NCBI GenBank assembly: GCA_011050075.1
Contig: DRGK01000002.1
Location: 1 to 35,582 of the forward strand
Origin: Candidatus Jorgensenbacteria bacterium
Lineage (GTDB): Bacteria > Patescibacteriota > Minisyncoccia > UBA6257 > GWB1-50-10
DNA: 35,582 nucleotides
Direction: 5' to 3'
Shown: positions 27,977-35,582 of the stretch, piece after piece
Position numbering within the stretch: the stretch's first letter is position 1
Layout: each line of letters opens with the position of its first letter
Notes under the pieces: generated by a model
What the model saw: only the letters and a program-made list of their open reading frames with translations
Told to the model about the DNA's origin: nothing
The model's database searches: none
Program-made: the position numbers and the translations under genes

Positions 27977-29173
27977 ATGGCAAAAGAAAAATTTGAACGA
28001 ACAAAGCCACACGTCAATGTCGGTACCATTGGTCACGTTGATCATGGCAAAACAACATTGACGGCAGCAATTCTTCATATACTTCACCTTAAGGGTTTAA
28101 TTGATAAGGTTGAGACGGTTGAACAGATTGATAATGCTCCGGAAGAAAGGGAGCGTGGTATTACTATTGCTCTGCATCATTCAGAGTACGAGAGTGAAAA
28201 GCGGCACTATGCGCACATTGATGCTCCAGGTCACGCGGATTACATCAAGAACATGATTACCGGTGCAGCGCAGATGGATGGAGCTGTATTGGTGGTATCA
28301 GCAGCAGACGGTCCTATGCCGCAGACACGAGAGCATATTCTATTGGCAAAGCAAGTGGATGTGCCGGCTATTGTTGTGTTCCTTAATAAGACAGATCAGG
28401 TTGACGATCCCGAGCTTGTGGAGTTAGTGGAAGCAGAGATTCGAGAGTTACTTAATAAGTATGAGTTTCCTGGTAATGAGGTACCTGTTATCAAGGGTTC
28501 AGCCTTGAAAGCGTTAGCAGCTACATCGCTTGATGATGAGGCAGTAAAGCCGATTCTTGAACTCATTGATGCGCTCGATAATTATATTCCTGAACCGAAG
28601 CGTGATATTGATAAGCCGTTCTTAATGCCCATTGAGGATATATTCTCAATTGAGGGACGTGGCACGGTAGTTACCGGTCGCGCCGAACGCGGTATTGTCA
28701 AAGCAGGCGAGGAAATAGAGATTATCGGTTTGAACAAAAATCAAAAGACGGTCGTAACCGGTATTGAAATGTTTCAGAAAACGCTTGATGAGGGACGCGC
28801 AGGTGATAACGTAGGATTACTCTTGCGTGGCATTAAGAAGGAAGATGTTGAACGTGGACAGGTTGTTGTAAAGCCTGGCAGCGTAACACCACACACAGAG
28901 TTTGAAGCGGAAGTGTACATCCTAAGCAAAGAAGAAGGCGGTCGTCACACTCCGTTTTTCAGCGGCTACAAGCCGCAGTTCTATATTCGTACCACTGATG
29001 TTACCGGTGATGTTACTTTACCGAAAGGGACTGAGATGGTCATGCCGGGTGATACGGTCAATGTGAATATCAAACTCATTCTTCCTATTGCATTGGAAGA
29101 GCAGCAGCGATTTGCTATCCGTGAAGGTGGTAGGACCGTTGGTGCAGGCGTTGTGACAAAAATAGAGAAGTAA
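27977..29173 (+). CDS. tuf: Elongation factor Tu
   Basis: [68 protein letters not shown]. Confidence 0.98.
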   Translation: MAKEKFERTKPHVNVGTIGHVDHGKTTLTAAILHILHLKGLIDKVETVEQIDNAPEERERGITIALHHSEYESEKRHYAHIDAPGHADYIKNMITGAAQMDGAVLVVSAADGPMPQTREHILLAKQVDVPAIVVFLNKTDQVDDPELVELVEAEIRELLNKYEFPGNEVPVIKGSALKALAATSLDDEAVKPILELIDALDNYIPEPKRDIDKPFLMPIEDIFSIEGRGTVVTGRAERGIVKAGEEIEIIGLNKNQKTVVTGIEMFQKTLDEGRAGDNVGLLLRGIKKEDVERGQVVVKPGSVTPHTEFEAEVYILSKEEGGRHTPFFSGYKPQFYIRTTDVTGDVTLPKGTEMVMPGDTVNVNIKLILPIALEEQQRFAIREGGRTVGAGVVTKIEK

Positions 29174-29187
29174 GAACTCTCGTAGGC

Positions 29188-29517
29188 ATGCCGAAAAAAA
29201 CCGAACAAAAAACAGAGCGTTTACGCATTCGTATAAAGAGTTATGATGCTAAGCTGATTGATAACTCGGTCCGGCAGATTGTAGACGCAATTCAACGGCA
29301 AGGAGGTACGATTGCAGGTCCTATTCCGTTACCGACTGAGATACGGCGGTATACGGTGAACCGTTCTACGTTTGTCAATAAAAAATCTCGGGAGCACTTT
29401 GAGATGAAAGTGCACAAACGCTTGATAGACATCTTGGACCCGGGACAGAAAATCATTGAGTCACTCAGTAACTTAAATCTTCCCGCAGGCATAGATATAG
29501 AAATTAAGATGGGCTGA
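29188..29517 (+). CDS. rpsJ: Ribosomal protein uS10
   Basis: LRIRIKSYDAKLIDNSVRQIV, GPIPLPTEIRRYTVNRS, KKSREHFEMKVHKRLIDI. Confidence 0.97.
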   Translation: MPKKTEQKTERLRIRIKSYDAKLIDNSVRQIVDAIQRQGGTIAGPIPLPTEIRRYTVNRSTFVNKKSREHFEMKVHKRLIDILDPGQKIIESLSNLNLPAGIDIEIKMG

Positions 29518-29526
29518 GCTGAGTAC

Positions 29527-29555
29527 TTGACCTTCTATACGGCATTGACTACACT
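29527..29555 (+). promoter_or_regulatory. Possible internal S10-operon promoter
   Basis: TTGACC (29527-29532), 17 nt, TACACT (29550-29555). Confidence 0.45.
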
Positions 29556-29587
29556 AAAACAACTGGTATGACCCCAGTTGTTTTAGT
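29553..29587 (+). other. 14-bp perfect hairpin in the rpsJ-rplC spacer
   Basis: ACTAAAACAACTGG-TATGACC-CCAGTTGTTTTAGT. Confidence 0.85.
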
Positions 29588-29644
29588 ACATATGCAATTA
29601 AGTATTTTTTGGTACCAACGGGAAAAACACCGTATGTAACCAGA

Positions 29645-29671
29645 ATAATTCTGTTATTGGAACAGAATTAT
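29645..29671 (+). other. 11-bp perfect hairpin in the rpsJ-rplC spacer
   Basis: ATAATTCTGTT-ATTGG-AACAGAATTAT. Confidence 0.85.
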
Positions 29672-29775
29672 CTTTCCCTTTCATCTCACTGAATTACTTT
29701 CAGCGGGGTTGGGTTCAACGGGACTGCGGGATGATCCGTACGGTGCTTTCTCTCGGTTAAATAATTCCTAAGAAC

Positions 29776-30234
29776 GTGAATACATTAAAGTGTACAAAAT
29801 CACACATGAGCCAAGTATGGCGTGAAGACGTGATGATACCGGTCACCGTTTTAAAGGTGTCTACAGACGATAAGGACTTACTACAGTCTCTTGAAGCAGG
29901 AATGGAAGTTCGTCTCACCGGTACAAGTAAAGGAAAAGGTTTTCAAGGTGTGGTAAAACGCTATGGATTTGCCGGCGGACCAAAATCACATGGTCAGAAA
30001 CATTCACTCCGTGCGCCGGGTTCTATTGGTGCAACCGGTCCGCAACGTACAAATCCTGGACAGCGCATGCCGGGGCGTATGGGAGGTGATCGCATAACGA
30101 AGAAGCGGGTACCGATTATTGACGTTGATAGCGCTGCACAGACGATTATGGTGAAAGGGGGTGTTCCTGGTATGCGAGGCAGTACTATTTTAATAGTGTT
30201 GCCGGAAAAAGAGGAAACACATAATACTACGTAA
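29776..30234 (+). CDS. rplC: Ribosomal protein uL3 (GTG start, short form)
   Basis: VRLTGTSKGKGFQGVVKRYGFAGGPKSHGQKHSLRAPGSIG...PGRMGGDRITKKRV...VKGGVPGMRGS. Confidence 0.93.
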   Translation: MNTLKCTKSHMSQVWREDVMIPVTVLKVSTDDKDLLQSLEAGMEVRLTGTSKGKGFQGVVKRYGFAGGPKSHGQKHSLRAPGSIGATGPQRTNPGQRMPGRMGGDRITKKRVPIIDVDSAAQTIMVKGGVPGMRGSTILIVLPEKEETHNTT

Positions 30235-30238
30235 TTTC

Positions 30239-30919
30239 ATGAAGGTCCCACTATACAATCAAAAACGAGAAGAGATAGGAACCGTATCGGTTCCCGATGA
30301 GCTTTTTAATACTATATGGCGCCCCGAGTTAGTGCACCAAGCTATGGTTGCGCAGCAGGCAAATAGTCGGCAACGAATAGCAACATCTAAGGGACGCAGT
30401 GAAGTGCGCGGCGGTGGAAGAAAGCCTTGGCGTCAGAAAGGTACCGGTCGTGCGCGGCACGGCTCAATTCGTTCTCCACTATGGCGTGGTGGCGGTGTTA
30501 CTTTCGGACCTGCTTCAGAGCGCAAGTATGCAAAAAAGATAAATAAACAGATGAGAAGGCAGGCGCTATTTTCTGTACTGTCTAAGAAAATGCGCGATGG
30601 AGAAGTTTTCGTGATTGATTCTCTGTCTTTGCCGGAAGTAAAAACCAAAGTAGTTGCGTCACTGTATAGCGCGCTCGTGCATGATGGGAAAAGCACACTC
30701 TTTATTCCAAAAGCAGAATATCGCATATTTCATCAAATGGTGCGGAATATACCGAGCGTTGACGCGGTGAGTCCGCTGAATTTAAGTATTATTGACTGTT
30801 TGCACCACGCATACATCATTCTTGATAAGGAAGCTGTTAATGAATTAGCGGAGCACTATCAAGGGTTTCATGCAAGATTGCGAGGTGAAACTGAGGCAGT
30901 ATCTGTATCCAGAACATAA
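30239..30919 (+). CDS. rplD: Ribosomal protein uL4
   Basis: TSKGRSEVRGGGRKPWRQKGTGRARHGSIRSPLWRGGGVTFGP. Confidence 0.96.
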   Translation: MKVPLYNQKREEIGTVSVPDELFNTIWRPELVHQAMVAQQANSRQRIATSKGRSEVRGGGRKPWRQKGTGRARHGSIRSPLWRGGGVTFGPASERKYAKKINKQMRRQALFSVLSKKMRDGEVFVIDSLSLPEVKTKVVASLYSALVHDGKSTLFIPKAEYRIFHQMVRNIPSVDAVSPLNLSIIDCLHHAYIILDKEAVNELAEHYQGFHARLRGETEAVSVSRT

Positions 30920-31374
30920 TGAGTATTTTTGATTCAATTATTAAGAAAAAGAGTAAGACGAAGGCTAAATCATCTGTTTTGGCAGATGATCGCCCGACTG
31001 ATAAGTTTAGGGATAAAGATGAGAAGTCCGTACATGCACCAGAGGAAACTGAGAAAAAACAACATACTTCTACAAAAAAGACCGCGATTAACAGCAGGAG
31101 TCGTCATGTTATTGTGCGTCCGTGGGTTACTGAGAAGGCACGCGACTTGAGCAATGAAGGGACGTATACATTTTTAGTGACAATTGACGCGAACAAGCAT
31201 ATGGTGCGTAACGAAATTGAACGTGAGCATGAAGTTTCAGTCGTATCAGTTCGTATGATTCGTGGGAAACATCGAAGTAAGCGATTTGCTGGAAAAAAGG
31301 GACACGCTCGAATGTATAAAAAGGCTTTAGTAACGGTAGCACCGGGCCAAAAACTTGACGTTTTTTCTGTATAA
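30919..31374 (+). CDS. rplW: Ribosomal protein uL23 with ~60-aa charged N-terminal extension
   Basis: C-terminal core VIVRPWVTEKARDLSNEGTYTFLVTIDANKHMVRNEIEREHEVSVVSVRM. Confidence 0.92.
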   Translation: MSIFDSIIKKKSKTKAKSSVLADDRPTDKFRDKDEKSVHAPEETEKKQHTSTKKTAINSRSRHVIVRPWVTEKARDLSNEGTYTFLVTIDANKHMVRNEIEREHEVSVVSVRMIRGKHRSKRFAGKKGHARMYKKALVTVAPGQKLDVFSV

Positions 31375-31398
31375 TCTCAGTGTAGTACAAAGCATAAT

Positions 31399-32175
31399 AT
31401 GACTCAGATATCTAAAAACATAAAACCATTGAAGAGCCTCATAAAAGGAATGAAGCGTCATGCGGGTCGTAATAACCGTGGAAGAATTACCGTGCGACAT
31501 CAAGGAGGGGGACATAAGCGACGTTACCGTATCGTTGATTTTTCGCAGAAGAAAATGGATATCCCCGCAGTAGTAGAGTACATTGAATACGACCCGTATA
31601 GAACTGCTTTTATCGCACGCATACGTTACCGTGACGGTGAACGGCAGTACATACTCGCACCTCACGAACTCAAGGTTGGTCGGCAGGTTATTACTTCTTT
31701 GGAAGCACCGTTTGAGTCGGGCAACCGAACCATTTTGAAACGTATTCCCTCTGGCACGTTTGTGCATAATGTTGAATTGACGCCGGGTAGAGGTGGGCAA
31801 CTGGGACGTTCTGCCGGTTCGTCACTGAAGGTACTTGCGAATGAAGACGGTTATACGCACCTTAAGATGCCTTCCAGTGAAGTACGACGTGTTCGATGGG
31901 ATGGATATGCGTCGGTGGGTCAGGTTTCAAATCCTCAACACAGTACTCGTGTTATAGGTAAGGCGGGACGGTCTCGCTGGTTAGGAATACGTCCTACGGT
32001 GCGCGGTAGTGCAATGAATCCTGTTGACCATCCGTACGGTGGCGGTGAAGGAAAAACTCAGCGTGGGACGCGGCGTCCGAAAACAAAATGGGGAAAGGTA
32101 ACTGGTGGTCACCGAACGCGTCGAAAGAATAAACCATCAAACCGTTATATTATTAAACGGCGGAAGAAGAAATAA
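31399..32175 (+). CDS. rplB: Ribosomal protein uL2
   Basis: [56 protein letters not shown]. Confidence 0.98.
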   Translation: MTQISKNIKPLKSLIKGMKRHAGRNNRGRITVRHQGGGHKRRYRIVDFSQKKMDIPAVVEYIEYDPYRTAFIARIRYRDGERQYILAPHELKVGRQVITSLEAPFESGNRTILKRIPSGTFVHNVELTPGRGGQLGRSAGSSLKVLANEDGYTHLKMPSSEVRRVRWDGYASVGQVSNPQHSTRVIGKAGRSRWLGIRPTVRGSAMNPVDHPYGGGEGKTQRGTRRPKTKWGKVTGGHRTRRKNKPSNRYIIKRRKKK

Positions 32176-32176
32176 T

Positions 32177-32455
32177 ATGTCACGTAGTGCAAAAAAAGGA
32201 CCATATACGGATGAGAAACTTATGAAGAAGGTACACACGCGTTCTCAGGAAGACGGACCGATTAAAACGTGGGCGCGTGCTTCTGAAATCGCACCAGAAA
32301 TGGTGGGATACACATTTGCTGTACATAACGGCAAAGAATTTATTGAGTTCTTGGTGAATGAAGACATGATTGGGCACCGTTTAGGAGAATTTGCGCCGAC
32401 ACGTAAATTTACGCGGCATGGCGGTAAGATGCAACGAGAGCTTGAACGTAAATAA
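32177..32455 (+). CDS. rpsS: Ribosomal protein uS19
   Basis: [19 protein letters not shown]...[18 protein letters not shown]; start corrected from 32105. Confidence 0.96.
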   Translation: MSRSAKKGPYTDEKLMKKVHTRSQEDGPIKTWARASEIAPEMVGYTFAVHNGKEFIEFLVNEDMIGHRLGEFAPTRKFTRHGGKMQRELERK

Positions 32456-32475
32456 CAGAGAGCGTAGTACTATTT

Positions 32476-33078
32476 ATGGCACAGACACAAACACAACAGA
32501 ATAAGATACGTGAAGTATTCGCTCGATTACGATATCTTCACGTTGCGCCTCGTAAGGTACGTCGCGTAGTTGATATGATACGTGGCTTGTCAGCACAGGA
32601 AGCAGAAGCACAGCTTATGCTTTCCCCGCGACGGCCTAGTTTACACGTATTGAAATTGTTACGTTCTGCATTGGCAAATGCACGCCAGAGTGATCTTAAA
32701 ATGTCACAACTATACGTGAAGACAATAACAGTTGATGGAGGACCAAGGTTGAAACGCTGGATTCCAAGAGCTCGCGGTTCGGTGAATACCATTGAGAAGA
32801 AAATGAGTCATGTGACACTCATACTCGGTGAGCGTGAGAAGATTGTTGCAGAACGATTCGTTATGCCGCGCATAGAGAAAAAAGAAAAACAAGAAAAGAA
32901 AGAGAGCAAGAAAAGTAAGGCTGAAAACAAAAAACCAGTTTCTGGTGAAGTAGACGTATCAGCTGAAGAAAAAGAACAGACACAGAAACAAGTTCACGAG
33001 CAGAAACTTGAACGCCCGGTACAGAGAAAGGAGCGACAGGGTGCACTGTATAAATTGTTTAGGCGCAAGTCAATATAA
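32476..33078 (+). CDS. rplV: Ribosomal protein uL22 with Lys/Glu-rich C-terminal extension
   Basis: LRYLHVAPRKVRRVVDMIRGLSAQEAEAQL...VDGGPRLKRWIPRARGSVNTIEKKMSHVTLIL; about 75 extra charged residues. Confidence 0.95.
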   Translation: MAQTQTQQNKIREVFARLRYLHVAPRKVRRVVDMIRGLSAQEAEAQLMLSPRRPSLHVLKLLRSALANARQSDLKMSQLYVKTITVDGGPRLKRWIPRARGSVNTIEKKMSHVTLILGEREKIVAERFVMPRIEKKEKQEKKESKKSKAENKKPVSGEVDVSAEEKEQTQKQVHEQKLERPVQRKERQGALYKLFRRKSI

Positions 33079-33079
33079 A

Positions 33080-33772
33080 ATGGGTAGAAAAATAAAACCA
33101 AACGCACTACGACTCGGCATTACCACACCTTGGCTCAGTCGATGGTTCTATAAAAAATCATTACAGTTCTTCTTAGAAGAGGACTGTGCAATTCGTGATA
33201 TTATTGCAAAACAATTAACGCATGCAGGTATCGCCGGCGTTGATATTGAACGGACACGCGAGGATATTACTATTTTTATTAAGAGTAATCGTCCCGGATT
33301 GGTTATTGGACGCAGGGGGAAGGGCGTTGAAGATTTGCGCAATAAGATTACAAAATACATTGCCGAACTGCGTAAAGAACGCGATATATCAATTCCGTTT
33401 CATATTACGGTGAATGTTGTAGAATTACGTCGTACAGAACTTTCAGCACCCGTTATTGCCGATCAGATTGCATCGGATTTGGAACGTCGGTTACCACCTC
33501 GCCTGATTTTGAAGCGGCAGTTACGTTTCATTGAGCAGAATCGTGAGATACAAGGTGCGAAAATTAAGTTGTCTGGACGTTTGAACGGAGCGGAGATTGC
33601 GCGCAGTCAATGGCTTTCATTTGGACGCATGCCACTGCAGACACTCCGTGCAAACATTGATTATGGTGAAACCATTGCTCGTACCACGTATGGTGTTATT
33701 GGCGTGAAGGTATGGTTATATAAAGGTGAAATATTTGAAGACGATGCTACAGCCAAAGAAACAAAAATATAG
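33080..33772 (+). CDS. rpsC: Ribosomal protein uS3
   Basis: MGRKIKPNALRLGITTPWLSRWF, GLVIGRRGKGVEDLRNKI; start corrected from 33008. Confidence 0.96.
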   Translation: MGRKIKPNALRLGITTPWLSRWFYKKSLQFFLEEDCAIRDIIAKQLTHAGIAGVDIERTREDITIFIKSNRPGLVIGRRGKGVEDLRNKITKYIAELRKERDISIPFHITVNVVELRRTELSAPVIADQIASDLERRLPPRLILKRQLRFIEQNREIQGAKIKLSGRLNGAEIARSQWLSFGRMPLQTLRANIDYGETIARTTYGVIGVKVWLYKGEIFEDDATAKETKI

Positions 33773-34166
33773 GAAGCAGCACAAGGGACGGTCGCGAGGG
33801 CGTCTTAAAGAATTGCGTGGTACCACGCTTGATTTTGGCAGTGTTGGATTGCAGGCGCGTTCAGCTGCCTGGATGACTGCAAATCAAATAGAGGCGGCTC
33901 GTCGCACTATTACCAGATACATGAAGCGCGAGGGGAAATTGTGGATTCGGGTATTTCCTGACAAGCCAGTTACTGCATTCCCCCCCGAAGTTACTATGGG
34001 AGGTGGAAAAGGTGCTGTTGATCATTATGTAGCACCGGTGAGGCCGGGCCGTATGTTGTTTGAGGTTGATGGTGTTGAACAACATGTCGCAATTAGAGCA
34101 TTGCGACATGCGAGTTATAAGCTTCCCATGAAAACTTTTATTGTTACTAAGGATGTACACGTATGA
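33744..34166 (+). CDS. rplP: Ribosomal protein uL16
   Basis: MLQPKKQKYRKQHKGRSRG...GLQARSAAWMTANQIEAARRTITRYMKREGKLWIRVFPDKPVT; 29-nt overlap with rpsC. Confidence 0.96.
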   Translation: MLQPKKQKYRKQHKGRSRGRLKELRGTTLDFGSVGLQARSAAWMTANQIEAARRTITRYMKREGKLWIRVFPDKPVTAFPPEVTMGGGKGAVDHYVAPVRPGRMLFEVDGVEQHVAIRALRHASYKLPMKTFIVTKDVHV

Positions 34167-34357
34167 AGAAAAAAGAATTACAGGAGATACGTAAAAAACC
34201 AGCATCTGCGATTCAGAAAGAGATTTGGACTGCGCGTGATCGTATGCGTAATTTATATATTGACCTTTCGCTGGGCAAGGTTAAGAGTGTGCAGGAGTTT
34301 CACAATGTCAAAAAACGTGTAGCTCAGCTTGAGACAATACTGCGTGAGAAAGAATAA
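34163..34357 (+). CDS. rpmC: Ribosomal protein uL29
   Basis: 64 aa between rplP and rpsQ; ATGA overlap with rplP; helical basic protein. Confidence 0.88.
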   Translation: MKKKELQEIRKKPASAIQKEIWTARDRMRNLYIDLSLGKVKSVQEFHNVKKRVAQLETILREKE

Positions 34358-34376
34358 ACATCGTACTATCAATACT

Positions 34377-34637
34377 ATGAGAAAGTTAAAAGGTACAATC
34401 GTATCGGATAAAATGGACAAAACGCGGGTCATTGCGGTTACTCGATTAGTGAAACATTCGCGGTATCAAAAGTACTACAAGATTACCAAGCGTTTTAAGG
34501 CACACGACGAGCACAATACATACCATACTGGTGATGTCGTGATTATTAGCGAAGTTCGACCGTTATCTAAAGATAAGCGGTGGCGGATTATTGAGTTGGT
34601 GCAGGGTCGTGTGGTTGATTCTACTGATAAAACGTAA
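34377..34637 (+). CDS. rpsQ: Ribosomal protein uS17
   Basis: MRKLKGTIVSDKMDKTRVIAVTRLVKHSRYQKYYKITKRFKAHDEHN; start corrected from 34329. Confidence 0.95.
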   Translation: MRKLKGTIVSDKMDKTRVIAVTRLVKHSRYQKYYKITKRFKAHDEHNTYHTGDVVIISEVRPLSKDKRWRIIELVQGRVVDSTDKT

Positions 34638-34640
34638 TAT

Positions 34641-35006
34641 ATGATTCAAGAACGCACTATATTGAACGTGGCGGATAACTCAGGCGCAAAACGCGTGCGT
34701 TGTTTTCGTGTACTCGGAGGAACGCGCCGGCGTTATGCCCGCATCGGGGATGTTATCGTTGCCTCGGTACAAGTAGCTGAACCGAGGAAGCAGGTGAAAA
34801 AGGGTGATATAGTACGTGGGGTCATTGTACGTCAGCGACATCCGCATAAGCGTCCAGACGGTACCCGCATTAAATTTGATGACAATGCAGTTGTACTTAT
34901 TGAGAAAAAGCAGCCACGTGGTACGCGTATTTTTGGTCCCATTCCTCGTGAAATTAAAGAGCGCGGGTATGGTGCTATTACATCATTAGCAAAAGATATT
35001 GTATAA
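34641..35006 (+). CDS. rplN: Ribosomal protein uL14
   Basis: MIQERTILNVADNSGAKRVRCFRVLGG...FGPIPREIKERGYGAITSLAKDIV. Confidence 0.97.
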   Translation: MIQERTILNVADNSGAKRVRCFRVLGGTRRRYARIGDVIVASVQVAEPRKQVKKGDIVRGVIVRQRHPHKRPDGTRIKFDDNAVVLIEKKQPRGTRIFGPIPREIKERGYGAITSLAKDIV

Positions 35007-35008
35007 AT

Positions 35009-35314
35009 ATGAGAATCAAAAAAGGCGATTTGGTTAATATTATAGCGGGCAAAGACAAAGGAAAGAGTGGTAAGGTGATGAAGGTATATCCAGTACGGCA
35101 CCGCGTTTCTATTGAAGGGATAAACGTGTATAAGAAACATGTGCGTCCGCGCCGTCAGGGTGAAAAAGGAGAGGTAATTGAAGTTACTCGTTCGTTGCAG
35201 CGCTCTAATGTGATGCTGGTCTGTTCGTCGTGCAGTAAACCGGTCCGTGTCGGGTACAAGCGAGAAGGAAAGAAACCGATTCGTTACTGTAAAAAATGTA
35301 ACGCTACATTTTAA
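35009..35314 (+). CDS. rplX: Ribosomal protein uL24
   Basis: [47 protein letters not shown]. Confidence 0.96.
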   Translation: MRIKKGDLVNIIAGKDKGKSGKVMKVYPVRHRVSIEGINVYKKHVRPRRQGEKGEVIEVTRSLQRSNVMLVCSSCSKPVRVGYKREGKKPIRYCKKCNATF

Positions 35315-35315
35315 T

Positions 35316-35582
35316 ATGAACACTGCAACTCGTATTCAAAATCATATAGACCGCATTGTAGTTAATGTTGGTGTTGGTAGACTTCGCAAGAATGCACACT
35401 TTGATAGTAAAATTCTCCCCGAGATTGTGCAGGAACTGAGTTTGATAACCGGACAGAAACCATCACCACGGCCGGCGAAGAAATCTATTGCCGGTTTTCG
35501 TACTCGAGAAGGTGATGTAGTTGGGTTGAAGGTAACATTACGCGGGAAGCGCATGGTGGATTTTTTCATTCGTCTGATGCAG
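35316..35582 (+). CDS. rplE: Ribosomal protein uL5, 5' partial (runs off window)
   Basis: [26 protein letters not shown]...[49 protein letters not shown]; open to window end. Confidence 0.92.
   Translation, partial: MNTATRIQNHIDRIVVNVGVGRLRKNAHFDSKILPEIVQELSLITGQKPSPRPAKKSIAGFRTREGDVVGLKVTLRGKRMVDFFIRLMQ

Overview
The window carries ordinary bacterial genes with short intergenic gaps, and the gene style suggests a reduced Patescibacteria/CPR, Parcubacteria-like genome (inference). From left to right: the 3' half of a 16S rRNA gene; a type IV pilus cluster (response regulator, two near-duplicate pilins, pilB, pilC, two LamG-bearing prepilins, a VirD4/TraG-like ATPase); tpiA; a probable structured ncRNA; several small genes (hydrolase, HIT, ASCH-like, a degraded CYTH gene, cold-shock protein); rodA, mltG, rpoB, rpoC, rpsF-ssb-rpsR; a PAP2 phosphatase; tuf; and the S10/spc ribosomal protein operon running off the end in rplE. 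The most interesting signal is translational. The 16S 3' tail keeps a perfect helix 45 but has lost the anti-Shine-Dalgarno core: GAUCA-CCUCC-UUA has become GAUCA-AUUAA-GUU. No convincing GGAGG-like site precedes the genes. About ten transcription units place a -10 box (TATAAT/TATACT) 6-10 nt before the start codon, as expected for leaderless mRNAs. Other leads: an unassigned ~230-nt rod-shaped ncRNA candidate with its own promoter and terminator, an 18-bp palindrome apparently inserted in frame in a hydrolase gene, a structured 258-nt gap inside the S10 operon, an internally shortened L3, a degenerate glycosyltransferase-like protein, and a decayed CYTH gene that retains a promoter. No CRISPR, tRNA, transposase or phage genes were seen.
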